Origin: Margaritispora aquatica
Lineage: Eukaryota > Ascomycota > Leotiomycetes > Helotiales > Discinellaceae
Direction of reading: 5' to 3'
Assembly: GCA_007644065.1 (NCBI GenBank)
Contig: VJWN01000002.1
Span: forward strand, 1,575,831-1,639,830
Length of the DNA: 64,000 bases
In this document: piece by piece, positions 35,671-49,400 of the stretch
How positions within the stretch are numbered: the stretch's first letter is position 1
How the letters are laid out: each line of letters opens with the position of its first letter
Made by a program: the position numbers and the translations under genes
Notes under the pieces: generated by a model
What the model saw: the letters and a program-made list of their open reading frames with translations, nothing else
Told to the model about the DNA's origin: nothing
Database searches by the model: none

Positions 35671-36870
35671 TTCAAAAGATCGCACAGATTATCGCAGATG
35701 CTAGACGCTGTGCGTGTGCCTAGTGCTAGGCAGAGATGGATCTGTGGTTAGGCGGAGATGAAGTGCTGTTAGGCAGAGAAGAATGTATCGTACGCGGGGT
35801 AGATATGTTGGTAGAGGTAGATAGAAAGGGTGTAGAGAGGTTGATGTTTTGCGTATGCAGAAAAGAAAGTTGTTGAAGTCCGGATGGTGGAAAAGATCAC
35901 AACGCGTTCGAGGAGGCCTATTTAACATGGATTTGTCAGTTTTCTGAATCTCCAAGTCACTTTTCTTATGAATGAAGTCGTTAAAGTGAGGTAGAGTTGA
36001 GGTAGAAGTGAGGTTGCGTGGCAAGAATCAAAGTGAAGTGGATAGGTAGACTGGCAGGCCCGAAAGTCATGTTGTGGCAGGTGCTACTCTCCGAATCCGA
36101 CGATTCAAAACTCCATTATGACGAAATAAACAACCAATACAAAACTCAAGTGACTTCGAAGCAGTTTGAAAGCAGGCAAAGTAACTTAATGTTGCAGTAT
36201 TCAGCTTTTTCGAACTTCCTTGAAAGACAATCATTCCTATGCAATCGACCTTGATGTGTGCATCTTCGATGTCAAGTCAGGTCGACTGCCACCGATGAGA
36301 TTTTCCTAATGACAAGACATACATCCTGTGAAAAGGCAACCCATTTAGTGCGGAATGGTCTCTTACATAGAGAATTTTCCAAGTCAACTATACCAAACGT
36401 GCTCCTCCATCAGAGACACAAAGAAGTGACAGACAAAGCATGGGCATACAACGACGGACAAGCTTCAATCGCGCCAAGCACTAAGTCAAAACACAGGATC
36501 GACTACAACTCATCCACAAAAAAAACATGTAGAGCAGCTACCGCAGAGGGTGTGTATTGTTTGAAGGAATATGGATTTCTTGGGAAATGGTCTATTCAGA
36601 AAAGAGGTGCTTCGATAAAAATGATTTCGAACACAAAAATGACAGATGGTAAGACTCGTACAGTGCAGATCAAGGGCAGGACAGGACAGCGCATTAACTA
36701 CATTTGTAGAACACTACAACGAAGCAATGGAAAAGGCGATGTCGATGATTGAGAATACGGCGTCTACCTTCTGTCGTCTGTCGAGTAAAGGAAAGGACGA
36801 TGGACTTAGTGTTCTGCACCAAATCACATCAACCTCTACAAGTTCGACAACGAAGAATCTCCAGGAAGCG

Positions 36871-36900
36871 ACGACAGACGACAGACGACAGACGACAGAC
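36871..36900. repeat. Heptamer tandem repeat ACGACAG
   Basis: 4.3 exact copies of the 7-mer. A 13-nt perfect inverted match (CTGTCGTCTGTCG) lies about 90 bp to the left at 36771-36783, so the single strand could fold back. Non-coding. Confidence 0.85.
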
Positions 36901-39900
36901 AACAAATCCAATCCCAGGAAGGAGCGAGGGAATGCAGATGCTTACTATGTCGTGCAAGCAAACGCAGACCTCGATCCTAATCCTGCATCTGATCCTGATC
37001 TTAATGCACGACAACGAAAGCGGCTTTCCAGTACTCTCAGAAATGCTTTCATACCAATTACTCTCAAGTTGCAGAGGTTTAAAAACAAAAACACCAGTTC
37101 CAGAGAGAAAGTGCCATCTGATATCCCAGGCCAGCAGTGACATCAAAAAGCTTGGCATGACTACTCCAACCAAGACTTCCTGGCAAAAGCTACCAAAAGA
37201 GAAAGAAAAGCACAACTGAGCATTGCAGCTCATTATGCTTTTACCATGTTCATACCTACACTCCTTTGAAAGCAACCTTACTAAAGATCGATTCCGGAGC
37301 CCTGGACATGGCCTCTATCCACTGAGGTATGAACCATATAGCCTTTTACCATTTACAGAGAATTTGCTATAGAGCGCTCTACTTGAGACTTGTACCGGCT
37401 ACCAATCATATCTTGAACTCCGAGAAGATAATTGACAGAAGCACAAATCTCATACTCAATCGGCGCCGCACTGCAGTACTGATCGAACAGAGGGACAACC
37501 ATCTCCAGCTAAGACTTAAAACCGAGTCATGCCAGAAATCACCTCTCAGTAGATTTTAAATGGCCAGGAAGGCAAACCGGAGATATAAGATATTTCTTGA
37601 GCCACGCTAATATGAAATACGATGTGAAGCGTTAATTCTGCTTGTTGCACAATCACAGAAACGCTGTTCGTCTTCATCTGAATAAGAGACATGGAGGCCC
37701 GGAAATCCACTCAAAGTCGCAGGCACTAACGCTAGAGATTGGGAAAGATGGGAGTTCCCACTGGGCAATTCAATGCGATCAGCCTTGCGAGGCATTGATA
37801 GACGAACGAATCCAAGCTCCTCTCAATAGCTCAATTGTATCTCCAAGTCTTATTGATAGCTCGGACGGTGTTGCATACCTCTGAATATCCAAAAATTTCC
37901 TTCAAAAACTACCCTGCCCAAGCTTCGTTGAATTCGTTAAGATGCAGGAAATCCCAGCTCAAAGCGACAGCGAATAGATTAGAGACGAGAAGCAATGCTT
38001 GCGCCTGTCGAATTTTCGAAAGCGCAAAGGTGTCGAAGACTGCTGAAGTTCGCAGGAATCAAGATTTACTCCAAATCTGCGGCACAGGACAATATGTTAG
38101 CAATGTCCGCCAAACCAGATGGATGATTGTCCCATTGAACATCGTGACAGAGGACTATGGCGGCTGATCAATGCGAGAGGTTTGCGCCGAGTTGTCCAGC
38201 AAACGCACGTCTGGTGTGTGATGCGATGAAGGTTGGCGGCGTTGATCAAACATATGCGCCAGCGACAACAATGCGGCTGTCTTCAACATGCAATGTTCCA
38301 GCAATACATGACAATGGCACAGCAATTGAAGCTTTTCTCTGCCACCACAACAGCTCTGGCAGAGGTAGGGGTGTGATGAGGGGCTCGTCGATTGAGGCTC
38401 TCATCGCATGTGGCCCAGTCAGGCGCAAGACTGGTGTGAAAAAAAGATCTACTTACAGGTTGACCAGATTAATGACTGCCAGCAAAACTTGATATTCGTG
38501 GAAAGTAGCGAATTCGAAAACTCCGACGATACGAAAGGACACGAGGGAGATAGCGACAAGAAACAATCGAAGCAAACAGACGAGACAACGAAGTCGTGGG
38601 ATCGAAAGTCGATGGTGGTGGGATGAAGGTGGGAGGAGAGAGAAAGAGAAAGCAAGGTCGTAATAAGGCGTTGAAAGGTTGAGGGGTGGTGCGTGAGAAT
38701 AATGGACCTAACGTTAGTGAGTGAGGTAGTGCAGCGCAAAGCTAGAGAAGAGCAAAGGCTAGGCGTGTCACTTAGGCTGGGGAATGGAGGAACTGGAACT
38801 CAAAAGGCATCTGGCTGGCATGGAGCAAGGTCTCTGTCTATGTGTGTATGTCTCTGTTCTCTCAAGTCCATGCTCCTATTGTTTCGTTTCGTCCGCTCTT
38901 TTCCTCCTTCCGGATCAATTATCGAGGATGGTATTACGATTTTTGCACAATCCTGTCTAAATTTTCATATCACGCACAGCATTTCAAGGGTTTTGGTGGT
39001 GGTCATCAGCTTGGTTAGATGCCCGTCAGAAGCACTCAGCGCAGCAGTCCTTTTTTTCTGCTAACCTTCAACTGGCCACAAGTGCACAAGTTAAGTTTTG
39101 AGGGCAGATGTGGAGCAAACATCGGCCAATGATACCTACGGATGTCTTCAGTGCCTCCATATCCAAGGGTATATTGACCTCATTACCCCGTTTTATTGAC
39201 CATTACCACGGCTCCTCGGATCTGGATGAGCAGTGCAGTTGCAGAGTGCAGGACCGACTGCAGGAGCATCATGTCTCTCAGCTTGTGGAAGCTTGTGGAA
39301 GAGGGCGAAATAAAGAAGAGGGGATGAGGGGCTAAGAGACGGAAACAGAGGCAGAAATGATCGACCCTAAACCCTTCTGGCAATGCTGGCCGCTTTTTTG
39401 GACGAATTGTGACTCGACCAATAGCCCAACCATGGTCTTATAGGATCCGAAAGACGATGCGTGCACAGAAAATGCCGTGACGCCATAAAGAAACACATAA
39501 CGAAGTTCGGTGGCCGTATGTGCGTCCTCAGACAAAAAGCCAAGATAAGTGGAAATCTGACCTGGGCAGCTGTATCTGTTTTCAGCCATATTGTCGAGAT
39601 CGGCCATGAACGGAAGCAGGCGTAGTTTAGGCATGAAACTCTCTCTAGATGATCGGGAACCCAAATGTGAGATGGATTTCAGTCCAACACAAATTCGTTC
39701 TCATCCTGGGTCTTTTATGTCTAGAAATACCAGTGGTACACTTCGATCCCATACCACAATCCGAGCTGCGAGACCGTGATTATTACCGGTGCCTTGCAGG
39801 TTTATGATCAGGTACTTGGACACCTGCATATTCATCTCGATGCAGTAGGTGGCATATGCACCTGAGAAGGAAAACCAACAGACATGCGCATTGCTCGTAT

Positions 39901-42698
39901 TGTGGCTTCCCCATCAAGTATGGGTTTTATAGCCATCTGTGGACCAAGGGAGCTCTTTCAACCTGTACTTTCTGCCAACATTCAGAGTGAAATGGGAGAT
40001 AAATCACCATCCAAGCCATGAAATCGATCCACGAGGGCTGTTTTATTTGTGGTCGTATTGTGAATTGTGACTCAGATATTCACTAGGATCTGAGGACAAA
40101 GAACCATGCTCACCTAGCGGGTCATACACAATACAAGAGGGCATACCAGACACCCAAGAATGAGTTTCAGGTCAGACAGAGAGCAGGAATCGATGCATTC
40201 AAACTCCGTTTCCGTTTTGAGGATCATGCTCGGTTCTTTGAACCCCAGATTCAAGCGAAAATTTCTATTGTCCCTCCCTGGCCACAACAAGCGGTTGTCA
40301 CTCATGGAACATGAAAGTGACAAAGAGTTTGGCCAGGAAACCTTTTGAGAATGTAGCCTGAGATTACTAATCCACATGAATATGAATATGACTATGAATA
40401 ATTTATATTCCCCTGGCTTTGCAGGAGAGGTTGACACCCCCAGACTTGAAGTGATTTTCTGCGTCCTGGGTCTGACAACAGCAACCCATACCGCACGCCG
40501 TACCACCATCAAACTTGACGCAACTCGCAAATCATCTCCTGCACGAAATATCAGAGACCTCTCATTGGTACTGCATCTTCAGATTCCAACCAAATAGAAT
40601 GGCCCTTGACTAGCATCTCATATCATCCATTCAGATCAAATTGCACGACTCAGCGATTTCTTTTCGCAGAGGGATAACGACCAACCATTGCTCATCTTGA
40701 ATTATATTTAGTAATCCCATCCCTTCGTTCCCGGTTGTTTTAGGCATCTAGATTCAACCTTCCGTTTTATCAAAGATCGAGATGAAAGGCATCGAAAATC
40801 TCCGATTTGCAAAGAGCCACGACCTCCCCGGGATTATGGTTGTTATATGTGACAGCTCACCAACGCTTCAAGTCTTGGGCAATGCACAAATGAAGCTTGA
40901 AGCTTATCAATGTAGAAAGTCCGCGAAGCAATTAATCACTCAGGGCCATTCCACCTTGCCTACTGACCCAATGGAAATCCCGTGAGCAATCACCAAACAC
41001 CGTCACCACCCCAAAAGCGAGCAATCACATCTCTTCCGTAGCCTCCTCTATTTTGTAGTCACATCCTTACGAAAGACAGTAACCTGTCGTTACACAGCCA
41101 AACACACAGACAAACGACAAAACAAACTACATTCATATCAGACGAAGCTGTATCCCTGATCGTTGTGTCCGGATACAGCATAACCTCCCTGTACGTCACA
41201 CCGGGACGACCAAAACTTCATACTAAGTCGCTGATCAGGCGGATCTGCAGGAGATAAGATCATTTCAGAGGACCTGATGAATCAAGTGTCTGATCCAATG
41301 TGGGGATATACCTCAATTCGGTACCACTCTTTTCTGAAAGTATGGTAAACGCAACTTGCTTTTGCTCTGAATGTTCCTGAATGCCCATCTATAAACCTAA
41401 GATCGGCCGATCTCTTCGTGGTAAAGTGATGTGGAATTATTCGTACGATTGGCGATTGACACAAGCATTTGGAATCAACAATTGACCGTCCAGTGCCTGT
41501 TGTGTTCTCTTATCACATGTTTTGATTTCTTCTACTTCATCTCGTATCTTCATTTTTTTGTACTTAATAACTCAAATGAGGACTTTCCAAGGCCTCGGTG
41601 TCTACAAGTGACTCTACAACAGCTTAAAGACAGATGCAGGCTCCTTCTATCCCAGAAAGACCTTCACTCCTGGTTCCCTAAGTCACTGGCAGCTGAAGTC
41701 ATACGGTCACATTCTCGCATCTTGTTGTTCTTGTTGGTTTAGTAAATCAATATACAGCACGCTTAGACACTTTCATATGGACTTCCTGGTTAACTTCTTC
41801 GCGCGGTTCATTGGCTAAGTGGGGGCATAACCTGCGATTTTCACATTTACAAACCTCTCATATAAGATATGATGCCACTGCTCTAGATCGAGGTGCTGTC
41901 TCTTCCAGTATCATATCTTTTACATCTTCTCTTCTAAAAAGCCAGCTTTGATAACTCTTGGTCCTCTGATTGTGCGATACTCTATTCTTATATATTTGAG
42001 TACTGTTCTAAGGTTTTGTCTTAACTTAAAGGCCGCCATTATATCATACCTAGTGGATGATCACTATGCAACAGATATTTATTCAATGTGTAGATATCAC
42101 ACACACAAACAACAGCTGAAGCCATGTAGTTGTTCCTGCAACTATCTGATCTGAAGTCTACCTTTGTCTTTTTACCTCTTAACCGATGAAATTCAGGATG
42201 GGACGAAGTAAGTCTTCCACAAAAATTTCAATTCAATTTCAATTTGATTTGAAAGGTAACCTTTTAGAATATTCAAGAAGTATACCCAAGTATTGTGTGC
42301 ATGTAGCATCTGAATATGATGTGTTGGACACTTTGTATAGCTAACATATAGGAAGACGGGTGAGTTGGCTGGTGCCTAAGAAACATTTTCACAGTAAGCC
42401 TTTCGTTAACATCAAACAAGCTCGTGCGATCCTCACCAAGCTTATAAATTTCGGTGGGTTTGGCATTGGATTTTGGGTAGGAGTCGCTGGCGAATCTGAT
42501 CTTGGCGTCATACCGGAACCTTCGGTGTGGGCCCTCCAAAGCATCAGCCTCAATCTTTTACGACAACTCACTCGCAAGATGTTGCCCTTTCTACGTGACA
42601 TGTCTCTACGTATACCTGGTTACAAATTTAGTTTCTTACTCAAAACCGCCATCAAGCGGTATTTTCTTTGGAAGATATTGTTTTCACACATTGAACTT

Positions 42699-42704
42699 CA
42701 CGTG
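42699..42704. promoter_or_regulatory. CACGTG box upstream of the Zn2Cys6 gene
   Basis: A palindromic E-box 32 bp before the ATG at 42736. CACGTG is the type of site bound by bHLH proteins such as the NUC-1-like factor in this window. A single six-base match can arise by chance, and its position may even be transcribed. Confidence 0.25.
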
Positions 42705-42735
42705 AGCAGCGATCGATACTGGAAATTCTCCTGAG

Positions 42736-44431
42736 ATGGTCGGAGTTGCAGGGAAATCGAAGGGGTGCAATACATGCAGGCAGAGAAAAGTGAAGGCATG
42801 AGTGCTGTTATCTTGGTCAGACGTGCGCTGATAGTTTGGATAGTGTGATGAAGCCATTGTCCCTTGTGGACCTTGCTTGAAAAGCAAGAAAACATGTGCA
42901 GGTTATAGTCGAAATAGACACTTCAAAAACTTGTCCCCTTTAGATCACAACTCTATTTTAGCGAGAGCGCAACCTTTAGTACCACATACAAAGCCTTCGA
43001 TCCTCAGACTAGAAAACTCGCCTCTCAGTAGCTTAGGCGGGGCTGCTGGAGGCCAACGAAAACCTGCCTATCCTATCGCTTCAAATGACGGGGTTTTTGA
43101 GATGTTTATGTCAGAGTATATGCCTTCCAAGGCAGACATAGGACTGAAAGATGGCGAAACTCCTCTATCATGGATGCAGGTTATTCCTTTGATGAAGCGA
43201 GAAAATCCCTCACTTGGCAACGCGTTGTCTGCTTTGAGTATGGTCCGAATGGGAAGAAAGCTCGATGACAAGAAGCTTCAAAGAAGAGGCCAAGCTCTTT
43301 ATGGTCTTGCGCTGGAGGCAATGCAAAAATCATTGCAGGAAGAAGCTTCTCACGATCAGACACTCGCTAGTTGTCTGACTATGGCTATTTTCGAGGTTAG
43401 CAAAGTTGATCGTGATTAGTCGAACTGTGGACCTAACATCCCATTAGCTACTAGAATTACCGGGGGATGATATACATGGCTGGACGAGCCATATTCTAGG
43501 GCTCTCCAAGCTCTTTCAACTTCGCGGTCCGCAGCAGTGTGCATCTGGACCCAGTCATTATTTATTCTTGGGTTTTCGGGCAACTGAGGTGAGAAGACCT
43601 CGCCACCCATTGTTAGAATTCTAGCCTAAACAGCCACAGATAATACATGCACTGGCAACTCGGCAACCAAGTTACCTTGGTGAACAGACTTGGCTTTCGA
43701 CGCCTTGGAAAATTATCCCAAAGTCCGCATTTCACCGACTTCTCGATATTATGACCCAGCTTCCAGCTGCTTTAGCGAGGGTCGAAGCTTTTCATCAAGG
43801 CAACCTTCGGAAAAACACTCAAGAGGGCTTGTTGAATGAAAGTCTCGATCTTGAAAGGAAACTGAACAACTGGTATATGAATTTTCAAGCTTCAAGCACC
43901 AGGCCACTTTTCAGCAGACAGCATTTCCCTTTCTCTCGATGGACTGATGTGTCAGGAAAAGCGATGCAGGAAGGTATCCAATTCGTAGATTTTGAATGTG
44001 CTCGTATGCACTTGTTCTATTGGGCAGCACTTCTACTGATATATGCGAACATCTGGACATTTCCTTGTGGGATGTCAGGCAGCTCTATGCAGGGCAGGGA
44101 CCAGCGAGCTCGTCACGATTGTGATCTTACGTCTGCACATGACCTCGAGAGCAAGATACTGGAGACAGGACTGCTCATTCTTGAGTCAATACCATACCTT
44201 CTTTCAGATGATGCGCATATTCTGGGTCCTCAGAACGTCTTCTTCCCCCTGAGAATTGCTCAGTACGCATTCTCGGTTCTCCATAACAGAAACCAGGAGG
44301 AGAAGTATTGCAAAGACATATTCAAGCAACTGAGAAGGAGAGGCTATCCTTTTGGCGAGCTACTAAGCGAAACGAGATGGAATGATATTCCTGCGCTCCT
44401 CTCTGGTAATCACAATGTCCTCCAGCAATGA
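42736..44431 (+). CDS. Zn2Cys6 fungal transcription factor
   Basis: Four exons, 42736-42795, 42844-43395, 43448-43588 and 43640-44431, all phase 0, give 514 aa. The N-terminal binuclear cluster has Cys at 11, 14, 21, 28, 31 and 38 (C-x2-C-x6-C-x6-C-x2-C-x6-C), the canonical spacing, with basic KSKGCNTCRQRKVK. The intron that splits the cluster (42796-42843) begins GC rather than GT (GCATGAG), and only this GC-AG junction preserves the Cys spacing. The rest is the mostly helical fungal regulator (middle homology) region with conserved-type hydrophobic segments such as HGWTSHILGLSKLFQLRGPQ and ECARMHLFYWAALLLIYANI. The target is unknown. A CACGTG box lies 32 bp before the start. It converges on PLC with only 50 bp between stop codons. 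Confidence 0.93.
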
Positions 44432-44481
44432 AATACACGCTAAATAGAGAGCCTCCAAAATCACCGCAGCTATAAACAACC

Positions 44482-46471
44482 TCACGCGTCCTCTACATCA
44501 AACTTAACGAGAAGCGAACACTTTGTTTCACTTCCCTTCAAGTCCAACATCCGCACAAAGCTCCATCCAGGCACCACATAGGACAACCTAACAGCCGCCA
44601 CAGCGAACACCGGGTTCGCGGCGAAGCTATCATCGCTCTTAATCAGCATCCTCACAAACACCAGCTCATTCTCCTCAAACTCCCACTCCAATACCTGATC
44701 AAATATAGGATCATTCGCTGGCGGGTTCTCACCCTTGTGCAGGAAACTGCTGAACTTGTGTCTTCTGTATGCCGATGTCTTGCGCTTGGGAGGATCATCG
44801 GCATAGTTATCGGGATGCACAAGGACGCAGGTCACGTAAGGCTTGATGTCTTCGTGGTCCTTGGATTCTGGGAGAGGAATCTCGGATGCGCCGCCGATGT
44901 GGAGACGCAACTTTTTGGTTCGGCCCGTACTGAGTTTCCCGTTGCCGCCGGTGCGCAGCGCATTGGGCTTGAGGACGTAGCCGTCTGAACCGCTGAAGAG
45001 AGCTTCGTTTAACTGCATGCTTGCGCCGAAAGTCTGCCAACTATGAGTGTAGCAAGTTAGTTATATGTTTGAATGTGTAGATTAAAAATTCACACTTTCG
45101 TCAAAACACAGTGATAAGACTTCGGAAATCAGAGGATATGCTAAATTCAGCCAAATGAAAAGAAAGAAAAAGAAAAACTTACTTGAGAGCACATATTTGA
45201 GCACCAACTCCCCAGAAAGGAACTGGGTTTAGGTTCTTGGATGAGATACGAGTTCCTTTAGGGAAAACACGCATCAGATGCTGTGAATTATGTCGTCCAA
45301 TTTTTTCAGCTGCAGCAACCATATGAGATGCCAAACCCGATTCCGAAACATTGATCAGGTGGTGATGTGGTCCATTGGCAAGCTCGAGCTCCTCATACCA
45401 CGAGTTGTCGCGAGGCTTCACAGACTGGGCATAGACGCCCAGCTCAGCTAGCTCGGGAATGATGATCGTGGTGGCTGCAGCCTTCTCTTTCTCCCTATAG
45501 ACCTTCTTCGCTTGCTTTTGCTCCTCGTCTTCATCTTCCGTATCGCTGTCCTCCACGTCTCCAACTTCTCCGGCAAGATGATGCTCAACGATCACGACGA
45601 TCTTGCTTCCTAGCTGGTCGAGATTCACATGTCCATCACCGCCATCCTGCTCATTGTGCCCCTCTTGCCTCACTGCTTCGCTTAGGAGACGGTCACCCCA
45701 GACTTCCTTCATAATCTGAGCTAAGCGTAATTGACCCTGCTCCCCACAGTGGTTTTCCAATGAGATCAAAACAGGTGCTGACCGATAACCTTGCTCATCT
45801 ACGGCTTCCTGTGCCTCTTTGTCGTAGTAACCTCGGATTATCTCACAGACAGATCTGAAGGTAATGTGAGAGACGAGGGTGTAGCCATGCGTAACTTTAG
45901 GCTCGCTGGGGTCATCATCGTTGTCCCAAGCATCAATTTCAACGCAGCGTGAGCCGGAACTCAGTGCAGTCTCATAGGCTGAAGATGAACTGGCGCCGAA
46001 AAGTTGATGGGCCATTCTGCGCTGATATTAGTATCATTTCGTACTGAAGCTAAGGGTCGTGGGGAGTAATTTCGTGCGATTCGAAAAATATTTACAATGA
46101 TGAAAAGCAGCTACTTACAAATAAGTATTGTGACTGGAAGAAATGAAATATTCTGGCAATGGATGAGATCTATCGGTAAGATATGACGGCACATTGATGT
46201 GAGGCTTGTCGAGCAGAGCTTGAACTGCATGTGATGGCGCAGACTCGCCATCCGGTCCAACGTCTGCCTCTGAAATGACACCTTGAGCTGCAAGAAACGA
46301 CTTCAGGGCGTGGCTCACTCGGAGGTGATTATGTGTAATGTTTGTTTGACGCGCGCCATGTCCACCACCGGCTACGGTAGCAGATGTCGTTTCCTCTCCC
46401 TTGTCATCCTCGTCTTGGACCTTGGACTTGAAGAGCTTTAGGGAGGCTAGGCGGGATGTGAGACTAGACAT
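44482..46471 (-). CDS. Phosphoinositide-specific phospholipase C
   Basis: Three exons, 46119-46471, 45183-46016 and 44482-45040, with introns of 102 and 142 bp (phase 2 both), give 581 aa. The X domain has SSSHNTYL (His114), CVEIDAWD (Glu144, Asp146), THGYTL (His161) and SLENHC: both catalytic His and the Ca2+ ligands of the PLC-delta family. The X-Y linker is acidic and Glu/Lys-rich (about 270-300). The Y domain includes MRVFPKGTRISSKNLNP and FWGVGAQICALNWQTFG; a C2-like domain follows. It cleaves PtdIns(4,5)P2 to IP3 and diacylglycerol at the plasma membrane. N-terminal PH and EF-hand domains are not evident, only about 100 hydrophilic residues, so this is one of the short fungal PLCs. Catalytic residues all look intact. 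Confidence 0.95.
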
Positions 46472-49400
46472 GATGACTTGAGTGCGAGGTGGTGTTTGCT
46501 GTGGTTGAAAGATGAGTTCTTGTAGTGAGGTTTGTGTAGTGGGGTGAGTTTAGAGCTGACGTTGTGTGCGAGATATACTTTTGGCTTTGAACCAAATATT
46601 GCATGCGGTAAGTAACAATGAACCTTCCGTAGTTCTAGTATTGTCTCAGGAGGAGATCTTTCTAGTTCAAAAAACAGGCGCAATGATGAGCTGAAAATGT
46701 AAGCATTCCTTGTTTCTGGATTATGTTGCACTCCGCCAAGAACTGTCATGATTGAAGAGGGGTGGTTTCTGACCGCCTGCCTCTTTAAGCAATACAATTT
46801 GAAAGCCCAAGAATTCTGTAAGTGCAGAATTCAGCTTCTGGTATTTTTATCAAGGCCTCGAATATTGGTTTGCTTGATTCTTCTAGCATTTTGAACAGTA
46901 GGATCCACTCAGTTCCAGCTATCTCTTTGATAGTAGTATCATAGATGGCGTGATCAACTCTGGACCTCCTGCTGCCCGTCAGCTTGCTCCGCTTAACGTC
47001 CAGAGTTTGTCTTTCGTCCAACATCTCATAGCTTTGATCACTTGACCACCCTGAAATGAAAATTTCTTGCAATACTGAGTATACGATCCTAACAATACAT
47101 ATATTTGAAACAATGAAATTCCAAAGATCGCTTTGGCTGATGGATTGAAGTCCTATGAAAAAGGTTAAGATGTTCATTGAAACCCGACTGCCAAATATGT
47201 CTAATGGCTCAAGTGTTTCAATTCCAATTTCAAACATCGTCAATTATTAGTGCGTCTGGGGCGAATCACGACATGCAAATTTCTTGTTGGTACACTGGTA
47301 GTGGTCAAAGAGAAGAAGAATATAAAACAGTGGTACTAGGGCTAATGTCAGTTATGGTCGGACACCTATGACTTATGACACTCACAGTAGATATAGTGCC
47401 CAACTGTTTCACCAAGCTTGACAAACTTTGCTGCCTTCGTTCAGACTACCATTGGCACTCCAAGTCGCCTACATGCAGGCCTTGGGACACTGATGACGAT
47501 GTTTGGAAGGCAATACATCGCCACTGCTGCAGCAAAACTGCAAGACTAACAACTGACTGATCTTCCAGCTCCTCGATGATTGAGATTTTTCGGCTGGCAA
47601 TGCAATATGTATTTTAGAGAATCGTGTCCAGATTCCATGCCAGCTCACAAGCAGTTGCAATCATCCTTTTGTGCTGAATTGGCCTCAAGAGTTCAAACAA
47701 AGGATAACGCAACAGCTCTTATAGAATCATACAACAAAACCGCATCCGTCATAAATTAAAAGGCCAGCTTGGCCAACTTTGCTAGATTGGTACTATAGTC
47801 CAACATTGTCGAGGGCTGGGAATACTGGAGGCGAGGCGGTGTGCTACATTCGTCTTTGTGTTCGTTGTCAATTACGAACGAAAAGCCGAGTCTGACATAA
47901 TTGAGAGAGTGGAAAGTATCCAGAGACTATAGAATAACTGTAAGTGAACCGCAAACTCTCTCCGTGAAATCGAGATGCAACGAAATAGCTGAATAAACCA
48001 TGAACCCGATCACCTTTGAGACATCTGATTGAGTGAAACTATATGTAGTGGTAAGGTTTAAAAAATAACAGTCATTCGCACTATTTAAAAGTGTCAGACT
48101 AGAAGCACTTGCAAGTTTGAAGTTGAATCATTTGGGAGTTTCAATACATCCTTTTCAGCGTGGTTCTCAGGTGAGGTGAAGGATGTGTACGAAACTGATT
48201 TACGAGCCAAGCCACATCAGGAAGAAGCCTCGCCAAGCAATTTCAACGTCACTCGTCGTCCATACTTAATTTCAGCCCCAAAGTTGTGTCTCAATCAGCA
48301 GAAAACAACCGTAGAAACTACTCTGTTGATCTCTGAGTTCGAACACTCGAGAACAATGGGTATACTCGTTTGTGATCATATCTTGTTACTGGTTATGGTC
48401 ATGATTGTTATAGTGCCAATCGTATCGACCCAGTCACTTCCTTAAGTCATAATTGGAGTTCCCCAATCAAATCGTCTACGATCAACGTCAACAAGTACTT
48501 CTTTCTTCTACCCCTGAAGCAGATAATACGAAGAGTTCTTGTATTCACGGAACATCGATATCCTCTTGCTTGTGTTGTCAAAACCATCTCGCCAATCCCG
48601 CTAGACGCAATCATATATCAAAAACAGCGAAGTCACTTCCGCGCTGTTAGATATATCCGCATGGGCTTCTCGAACTTTCTGCAACGTTCGCGTTTGCCTT
48701 GAGCCCCTCTAATTTGGACAGCTGTTTTGTCTGGAAAGATCACTGTGTCTCAATCTTCGAGATCTCAATACATTTATTTTCGACACTAATCAAGGCATAT
48801 GGATGGTCATAAAGACGCATATCTCTACCTCTACCTGCAACGTATATAAATTCGATTCCGAGAACTTGGCGTAACGACAGAGTTAATATGCCCTTAGGAA
48901 ACAAAACATTGACTGTGAGTTATTGTTCAACGCATCTCAAACTGTGCTGCTGAGCAATGGTTACTTTGACACAGTTGTCAAAAGACCGTGTGCGACAGAT
49001 ATGCGTATGAAGAATATCATTAGATGATGGTCATATATCACAAAGGCTAATAAACATTTTATGAAAGACCTTGCATTTATTGTTCCTAGAAGTATCTAGG
49101 CTCGCATACTACCCACCACTTCCGGTTCTATGTCTTCCCCCAAAACAACGAATTACGTTCTGTAACTACTCTAATGTTGGAGACAGAAATATGTCCATGT
49201 TTCCACCGAGTTAGATGCTTAATTGCAGATCAAAGTTGATCCACAATGGAAGCTGTCGGGAGCACTAAGACTGCTCCAATGTCGTCTGATCTTGTGGAAA
49301 AGCCAGTCGCTTTACTAGTGCAAAAAAGAAGAACCCTGCATCCATTGCAATGTTCACTGTCAATCCTGTCCCGATTTGCACCATATGAACTGTCGCAAAT

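Larger units (their letters stand above)
35671..42735. other. 7-kb gene-poor region
   Basis: No gene supported. Open frames up to 164 codons overlap in three frames and both strands between 36,250 and 37,280, which points to a stop-poor composition rather than coding. It includes the ACGACAG heptamer array (36871-36900) with an inverted partner at 36771-36783, and a TTTCAAT-rich segment at about 42220-42255. The first part holds the RRM gene leader/promoter; the last 400 bp is the Zn2Cys6 gene promoter. Non-coding RNA or decayed genes are possible. Confidence 0.4.

Noticed and set aside
36258..37275. Several 150-165-codon frames overlapping in three frames and on both strands
   Set aside because: Mutually overlapping, low complexity, no family and no splice-consistent extension; explained by low stop density in this segment.
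42360..42734. 124-codon frame directly upstream of the Zn2Cys6 gene
   Set aside because: No recognisable family; it covers the region expected to be the promoter/leader of the factor.
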